The position numbers and the translations under genes were made by a program. DNA of 64,000 bases from Desulfobaccales bacterium (GTDB lineage Bacteria; Desulfobacterota; Desulfobaccia; Desulfobaccales; 0-14-0-80-60-11): NCBI GenBank assembly GCA_041648175.1, contig JBAZPO010000012.1:1-64000 (forward strand), in the 5' to 3' direction. Numbering within the stretch: position 1 is the stretch's first letter; each line of letters opens with the position of its first letter. Below are positions 59,382 through 64,000 of the stretch, one piece after another. The notes below the pieces were generated by a model. That model saw nothing but the letters and a program-made list of their open reading frames with translations. It had not been told where the DNA came from and searched no databases.

Positions 59382-61091
59382 TTGCAGACAGATTTCGTGG
59401 TGAAACGCCCCTCAACCCCGCCCTCCTTTGATTTCCGTTGGATGAACGGCGCCACCCTGGTGGTGGTCTGCCTGGGCCTTTTCCTCCCCCTGTTCTGGCA
59501 ATTGCCGCTCTTGCGGTCGGAAGCCATGTACGCCCTGATCCCCCAGGAGATGCTGACGGCCGGGTCCTGGCTGACCCCTACCTTAAACGGCGCACACTAC
59601 CTGGATAAACCCCACCTGCTTTACTGGCTCAGCCTGGTGAGTTACAAGCTCCTGGGGGTCTCGGAATGGAGCGCGCGCGTCCCCACCCTGACCATGACGG
59701 TGGGGGAGGTCTGGCTCACCTATCTCATCGGCCGGCGACTCATCGGCCGGATTGCCGCCTGGTTGGGCGGCTTTGTCCTGATCACCTGCATCGGCTTTTT
59801 CGTTCTGCACCTGCAGATTCTCACCGATCACCTCATCACCCTGAGCCTGCTGGCGGCGTTGTACTGCCTGGTGCGCTGGCAGGAGGAACCGGCCCGGCGC
59901 TGGTCGATCCTGTTCTCCCTGTCCCTGGTGGCCGGATTTCTCAGTAAGGGTTTTATCGGACTGCTCTTTCCTGTTTTGATTTGTCTGATCTATGCATGGC
60001 AGGTTAAGGATCGCCGGCCGTTGCGGCTGTTGCTCTCGCCCTGGGGGATCGCCCTGGCCGTGATTATCCTGGCTGCCTGGGCAGTGGGGAGCGAACTGGC
60101 CAATCCCGGCTATCTCAAGTTCCAGATCGTCAACGAGCAGATCATGCGGTTTTTTGGCCGCCGTCATCCCCCCGACGTCAACTCCTTCACCATCACGGGA
60201 TTTTGGCTGTTTTTGGGTATCTGGCTCATGCCCTGGACCTTCATCCTGCCGTCCGCCCTTTACCGTTTCTGGCAAGCAACGCGGCCGGGCCGGGAAGAGG
60301 CGCCGGCCGCCCGCCTGCTGATCACCTGGACCGCGGTAATCCTGGTGTTCTTTACTATATCCTCCAGCCGCCTCGAGTATTATTCCCTGCCCGCGTTCCC
60401 CGGCCTGGCTCTGATCCTGGGGTGGCGCATCAAACGCTATCTGGACACCAATGGAGACCGGGTCATTCCGTGGTCCCTCATCGCGTTGGGCCTCTTGGGG
60501 GTTTCGCTCCTGGTGTTGCTGCCCTACCTGGAACGGGTCTGCGTGGACAACCGGCGGGAATTCAGCGGCATGGTCAGCGTGCTCTCCCCCATTGCCCGGC
60601 TGGCTTCCTGGTTTATCCCGGCCGCGGCCCTGATGGGCGCGGGAGCCGGACTGCTTAAACGCCGCGGTTTGGCGGTAGCCGGCTATGGCGTCCTGGCCCT
60701 GGGGATAGCCATCTTCACCTTTCAAAGCTTTGCCAGCCTGACTCCGGTGCTCTGTGATAAGGAGGCGGCGGAATATGTCCGGCAGCATGCCGCTCCTGAG
60801 GATATCCTGATCATGGGGCCCATCGAAGAGTTCGAATATGGGGCCTCCCTGGAATACTATGCCCGGCGCCATATCCTCATGGTGCAGCGGAACGGTCTGC
60901 CTCAGTTTCCCTACCCCGTTGACCCCGCCGCAAACTACATCATCTCCCCGGAACGTCTGCAAGAATTGTGGCAGGGCCCCAAAAAGGTCTTTCTCCTCCT
61001 GGATGACGCCACCCCGCCGGAGGCGTTTCTCAGTGGGGCTCCTGCGGTGTTGAGTCTGCCGAGCAAGCGCCTGCTGGTCAATCGCCCTTAA
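59382..61091 (+). CDS. Family 39 (ArnT-like) membrane glycosyltransferase
   Basis: This 569-residue protein has about twelve transmembrane helices (first at about 23-45). The GT-C motif in the first outside loop is RSEAMYALIPQEMLTAG, followed by LNGAHYLDKPHLLYW. A C-terminal soluble domain has EDILIMGPIEEFEYGASLEY. Such enzymes use polyprenyl-phosphate sugars; next to hpnH it may glycosylate a hopanoid (inference from context). The start is uncertain: TTG 59382 and GTG codons at 59397 and 59400 are in frame but none has a good ribosome binding site. Confidence 0.88.
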   Translation: MQTDFVVKRPSTPPSFDFRWMNGATLVVVCLGLFLPLFWQLPLLRSEAMYALIPQEMLTAGSWLTPTLNGAHYLDKPHLLYWLSLVSYKLLGVSEWSARVPTLTMTVGEVWLTYLIGRRLIGRIAAWLGGFVLITCIGFFVLHLQILTDHLITLSLLAALYCLVRWQEEPARRWSILFSLSLVAGFLSKGFIGLLFPVLICLIYAWQVKDRRPLRLLLSPWGIALAVIILAAWAVGSELANPGYLKFQIVNEQIMRFFGRRHPPDVNSFTITGFWLFLGIWLMPWTFILPSALYRFWQATRPGREEAPAARLLITWTAVILVFFTISSSRLEYYSLPAFPGLALILGWRIKRYLDTNGDRVIPWSLIALGLLGVSLLVLLPYLERVCVDNRREFSGMVSVLSPIARLASWFIPAAALMGAGAGLLKRRGLAVAGYGVLALGIAIFTFQSFASLTPVLCDKEAAEYVRQHAAPEDILIMGPIEEFEYGASLEYYARRHILMVQRNGLPQFPYPVDPAANYIISPERLQELWQGPKKVFLLLDDATPPEAFLSGAPAVLSLPSKRLLVNRP

Positions 61092-61166
61092 AGTTCTTCC
61101 CAGCCGCCAGCCCTGCGGGGCTTTAAGCTCCCACTCTCCCCAACGTCAGGAATGTGATATGATTAA

Positions 61167-61184
61167 GGCATAATTTTTTATGCC
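61167..61184. repeat. GGCATAA-TTTT-TTATGCC palindrome
   Basis: A perfect 7-bp stem with a TTTT loop, located in the 211-bp gap between the glycosyltransferase and the TPR gene. It could be an operator of the TPR gene or a weak terminator. The rest of the gap holds nothing that I recognise. Confidence 0.45.
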
Positions 61185-61302
61185 AAATTCTCTGGGGCAG
61201 ATTGCGCCCTTTTCCGTTCAAGGGAACGAAATTAGGTCGATCAGCCCTGATTAGGAAGATTATGAAAAACTTTGAACTGCTTGCGCCCCGGGAGCGGACG
61301 GC

Positions 61303-62088
61303 ATGATGGGAAAGTATGTTCGGATCGCCACTTGTCTGATTGTCCTGCTCACCTGGGGGATGCTCCCGGCCCTGGCTCAGGTGCAGTACGAACAGAAAGA
61401 GGAGAGGGTCGCTCCCAAGGCCCTGGCGCAGTTTCAGAAAGGCGAACGACTAATCCAAAACAACAAGTTCGAAGAGGCCATCGCGGCCTACCGGGAAGCC
61501 ATCCGTATTAAGCCGAATTACGCCCAGGCCTATAACCAGATAGGTCTGGCCTATGCCTGTCTTAACCAGTATCCCGAGGCCGTCAAGGCCTTTAAAGAGG
61601 CCGTCCAGCTTCAGCCCCAAGGGGGGCTGGCCCATGAAAATCTGGGGGTCGCGTATATCAAAATGGGGCACTGGCAGGAGGCCCGGGACGTCTTTCAGGA
61701 GGCCATCCGGCTCCACCCGGAGAGCGCTGAAGCCCACTATAACCTGGGGCTGGCCTACGGCAGGCTGGGGCGGGACCAGCAAGCCCGGGTCCAGTTTGAC
61801 GAAGCCATTCGGCTCCAGCCCGAGATGGCCAAGGCTCACGTGAACCTGGGGTTGGCTTATCTTAACCTGGGCGCGATGGATAAGGCCGGGAAAGCTCTCA
61901 CAGAAGCAGCCCATTTGTCCCCCAACGACCCCCAAGCCCATTACGCCCTGTGTCTCTACTATGCCAGGAAAGGCGACGCCCAGGCTGCGGCCCGGGAATT
62001 CCAGGCGGTACAGAAATTGGACCCGAAACTGGCGCAAAGACTTTCTACCCTGATGCGCCCGGCGGCGGCCGGGAAAAAGAAGCCATAG
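61303..62088 (+). CDS. Exported tetratricopeptide repeat protein
   Basis: This 261-residue protein has a signal peptide (about 1-26, ending ALAQ). Six TPR units follow, with very regular 34-residue spacing (NKFEEAIAAYREAIRIKPNY, QYPEAVKAFKEAVQLQPQ, HWQEARDVFQEAIRLHPE and so on). It resembles PilW/O-GlcNAc-transferase-type TPR scaffolds in form only. The gene is 3 bp from the next one, so the two are coupled and may act together. There is a general GGGAGCGG stretch before the ATG but no clear Shine-Dalgarno. Confidence 0.87.
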   Translation: MMGKYVRIATCLIVLLTWGMLPALAQVQYEQKEERVAPKALAQFQKGERLIQNNKFEEAIAAYREAIRIKPNYAQAYNQIGLAYACLNQYPEAVKAFKEAVQLQPQGGLAHENLGVAYIKMGHWQEARDVFQEAIRLHPESAEAHYNLGLAYGRLGRDQQARVQFDEAIRLQPEMAKAHVNLGLAYLNLGAMDKAGKALTEAAHLSPNDPQAHYALCLYYARKGDAQAAAREFQAVQKLDPKLAQRLSTLMRPAAAGKKKP

Positions 62089-62091
62089 GCC

Positions 62092-63219
62092 ATGACCGCC
62101 GGATTGAGAGCTTTGCAGAAATTTTCGGGAAAGAACGGCCCCATGATCCCCGGCACCCTGATTGAAGAAGTGCGTTGGAACTGCGACATTGCCAGCGCCG
62201 GGCAGTCCGGGCATTTCTCCCTGTGCGGCATGCTCTTGCGTCTGCGCCAGCTCTATAAGTGGGAGCACGGCCTGGCTCCCTGGCAGGAACCCGAAGTTGA
62301 GGCGGTCCTGGCGTGGATTGCGCGGCGGGAGTCCACCTGGGATGACCTGGAAGAGGCGTCTTGGCGGGACCTGGCCTGGGGGGACGCGGCTATCGACCCC
62401 TTTGCCGTGGAAACCCTCAACGCTCATCTCATTCCCCAAAAGCTGGCCTATGGCGCGGGCCTCAGCCGGGGCCTGACCCCCACCTTCTTCCTGGGGGAGC
62501 TTTTGGAGGAACGGCGCATTGGTGGCCTGACCATCCTGGTCCTGGGGCCGGAGCTGGCCCGAGACCTGGACGCCTCCCCGGCCCTGTGCCAGGGGACCTT
62601 GATCTATGCCCGCCGCCAGGCTTTGGCCTTCTATCTCTGGGACCGGTTGTCCGACCCCACCCAGCAGGGCAATGCCTACCTGCAACTCGCTTTGCAGGCT
62701 CATAATCTCCGCCTGAAGGAATTGGTCCGGGACCCCGAAGCCTGCCAGGAACAGTTCCAGGCCTTTTTAGCCGGGGAGTTGGAGGCGGTCATCCGCCACG
62801 AAACCGGCGAAGCCATGGAGCCTAGCCTGAAAGCCGCTTTTCCCGAAGTGCTGGAACGCTTCCCCCAGACCCGGGTGGAACTCTTTGTGCGGACCTTAAA
62901 AGACGCCCTGGCCGACGTCAACGAGTGGGGCCGTCTGGCCTATATTATCAGCGAGCAGAACCTGCCTTCCCTGGCGGTGATGCTGGCCTGGCGTCCGGGG
63001 CTGATGCCGGCGCTGCTGCCGGAGCTTACGCCGGGCTTTGAGAAATTTATGGCCACCGGAGACTGGGGCGCGATGGAACAGGCGCGCCAACAAGCCCTGG
63101 CCCGGCTGCGGGAGACCGCACAGGGCCTCAATGCCTTGCTGGAAGCAACGGAGGCTGCCTCCGACCAATGGCTTCAGGATGAAATCAAGCGGTGCTATTT
63201 GGCGCCGCTGGGGTTGTGA
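62092..63219 (+). CDS. Conserved protein of unknown function
   Basis: This 375-residue soluble, mostly alpha-helical protein starts 3 bp after the TPR gene. Segments that may identify the family are EVRWNCDIASAGQSGHFSLC (about residues 24-43), GAGLSRGLTPTFFLGELL and GRLAYIISEQNLPSLAVML. It recalls a family of Syntrophobacter proteins, but I am not sure of this. No catalytic motif is evident; Cys30 and Cys43 may be a pair. The upstream TPR protein is exported, whereas this one shows no signal peptide. Confidence 0.72.
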   Translation: MTAGLRALQKFSGKNGPMIPGTLIEEVRWNCDIASAGQSGHFSLCGMLLRLRQLYKWEHGLAPWQEPEVEAVLAWIARRESTWDDLEEASWRDLAWGDAAIDPFAVETLNAHLIPQKLAYGAGLSRGLTPTFFLGELLEERRIGGLTILVLGPELARDLDASPALCQGTLIYARRQALAFYLWDRLSDPTQQGNAYLQLALQAHNLRLKELVRDPEACQEQFQAFLAGELEAVIRHETGEAMEPSLKAAFPEVLERFPQTRVELFVRTLKDALADVNEWGRLAYIISEQNLPSLAVMLAWRPGLMPALLPELTPGFEKFMATGDWGAMEQARQQALARLRETAQGLNALLEATEAASDQWLQDEIKRCYLAPLGL

Positions 63220-63419
63220 AGCTGGATCAGACGTTCATCTATGGGGGATTTGAATCTGTAGGGGTGGTTCGCTCCCCCTACGAAAGAAGGATGCTGGAAA
63301 ATTAGTCAGAAGGGGCCCGCAGCAGTGACGAGTCGGCCTGCCCGGTACACCCTGAAACCTTACTAAGGATAAGGGGGCATTGGGTATCTGCTTGTCATGC
63401 TCAGGATTTTTGCAGTCAT

Positions 63420-64000
63420 CTATTGCTGAGATATGACTTTAATGCTCGCGGTTTTTAGTAATTGAGCTTTACCTGCCTCTGTTAGAATCAAAAATAAAGC
63501 CGGTAAATTCGCCATAGTGGTGAATTGTTGGACGTTAATCCACCCCAAGGCCATTAATTGAATCTTGATGGTCTGGAACAATTCGTCTGTTATTTCATAT
63601 GAATTAATATTTTCAATTTCTATACCATTAACTTTTAATATACCTTTGGTAAGTAGCGTATTTGCAGTAGCTTCATTTAGCCACATTAGAAGATGAGGTC
63701 CGAGTAATGATATTATGAAATTCCAGGATACTTCGTATTTCCAATGTGCCTTTCCGTATGGAGATTTGTATGTACCACTCAATTTAATAGTCTCATCTCC
63801 TTGGGCAAGATTAGAAGTATCAATAACAAACTTATTTCTATAAATGCCTAACTCTGCCGATAGCTTCTCATTTCTTTGCTGGAGTTGGTTCACCTGCTGC
63901 AAAAGGTCCGCGCTTGCTACGGAATTGCCACGAACCCATCCTATTGCAGGATGCGATTTCATGGCTTTTGTGAGGCTCAGTGCGACTAGACCAGGTAACT
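63420..64000 (-). CDS. C-terminal part of a DUF4062 domain protein (5' end outside window)
   Basis: The frame is open from the right edge of the window: codons before the first ATG (63962) read LPGLVALSLTKA and run on, so the gene is partial. The segment SLTKAMKSHPAIGWVRG is the end of the DUF4062 domain, a TIR-like/nucleoside-hydrolase-like fold found at the N-terminus of STAND-type and possible immune proteins. A short coiled coil follows (about LLQQVNQLQQRNEKLSAEL), then a winged-helix-like C-terminal domain. Its A+T-rich codon use differs from the left neighbour, suggesting transfer. Confidence 0.75.
   Translation of the reverse strand, partial: LPGLVALSLTKAMKSHPAIGWVRGNSVASADLLQQVNQLQQRNEKLSAELGIYRNKFVIDTSNLAQGDETIKLSGTYKSPYGKAHWKYEVSWNFIISLLGPHLLMWLNEATANTLLTKGILKVNGIEIENINSYEITDELFQTIKIQLMALGWINVQQFTTMANLPALFLILTEAGKAQLLKTASIKVISQQ

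Overview
The window reads as a chromosomal stretch of a moderately GC-rich, strictly bacterial, probably anaerobic member of the Desulfobacterota (Desulfobacca/Syntrophobacter-like). This is inferred from the gene content: a PxxKW-type cysteine-rich protein, a C_GCAxxG_C_C protein, FdhD, LarC, an acyl-CoA dehydrogenase with its own ETF pair, a hopanoid cluster and many DUF-type deltaproteobacterial proteins. No rRNA, tRNA, CRISPR array, prophage or complete insertion sequence was seen.

Layout. 0-4 kb: a TetR-type regulator with a perfect palindromic operator at its own promoter, then acyl-CoA dehydrogenase-etfB-etfA. 4-9.3 kb (minus): trpS, an AT-rich SGNH hydrolase, rluB, a site-2 protease, a NUDIX hydrolase and pyrE. 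The SGNH, rluB and protease genes overlap by 4 bp each. 9.6-11.4 kb (minus): a second TetR regulator, a crotonase-fold enzyme lacking both usual catalytic glutamates, and a small unknown protein. 11.7-19.4 kb: a PEP-CTERM secreted protein, a C_GCAxxG_C_C protein, a split kinase/phosphotransferase pair, a stand-alone LigD-type 3'-phosphoesterase, the PxxKW protein under a Fur-box-like promoter, aspartate aminotransferase, NAD kinase and FdhD. 19.5-30.9 kb (minus): Tim44-like protein, TPR protein, HtpX, TlyA, cupin, dxs-ispA-xseB-xseA and a GH8 glycosidase.

31.4-36.1 kb (plus): the translation cluster thrS-infC-rpmI-rplT-pheS. infC very probably starts with the rare codon ATC, and pheS is not followed by pheT. 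36.3-45 kb: a double-MazG, zinc-finger protein of unknown role, a DUF3568 lipoprotein, nth, murJ, an NtrC-type regulator with a changed GAFTGA loop, and larC. 45-51.5 kb: an orphan NarX/DesK-type sensor kinase, two exported His/Gln/Asn-rich proteins (one built of 17-residue repeats), and two overlapping CNNM/CBS (HlyC/CorC) membrane proteins. 52-54.4 kb: lon. 55-61 kb: the hopanoid genes shc-hpnA-hpnH plus a family-39 glycosyltransferase. These connect functionally to the dxs/ispA isoprenoid genes elsewhere in the window. The window ends in two co-directional genes (TPR protein, unknown protein) and, at the right edge, the 3' part of a DUF4062 gene.

A striking overall property is the density of small palindromic repeats between genes. 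At least eight families are visible, including a roughly 50-bp twin-hairpin element present in three full copies and one half copy. These repeats supply stop codons, possible start codons and terminators to neighbouring genes. Start codons were chosen from visible Shine-Dalgarno sequences and family length; no database search was possible, so family names rest on recognised motifs.
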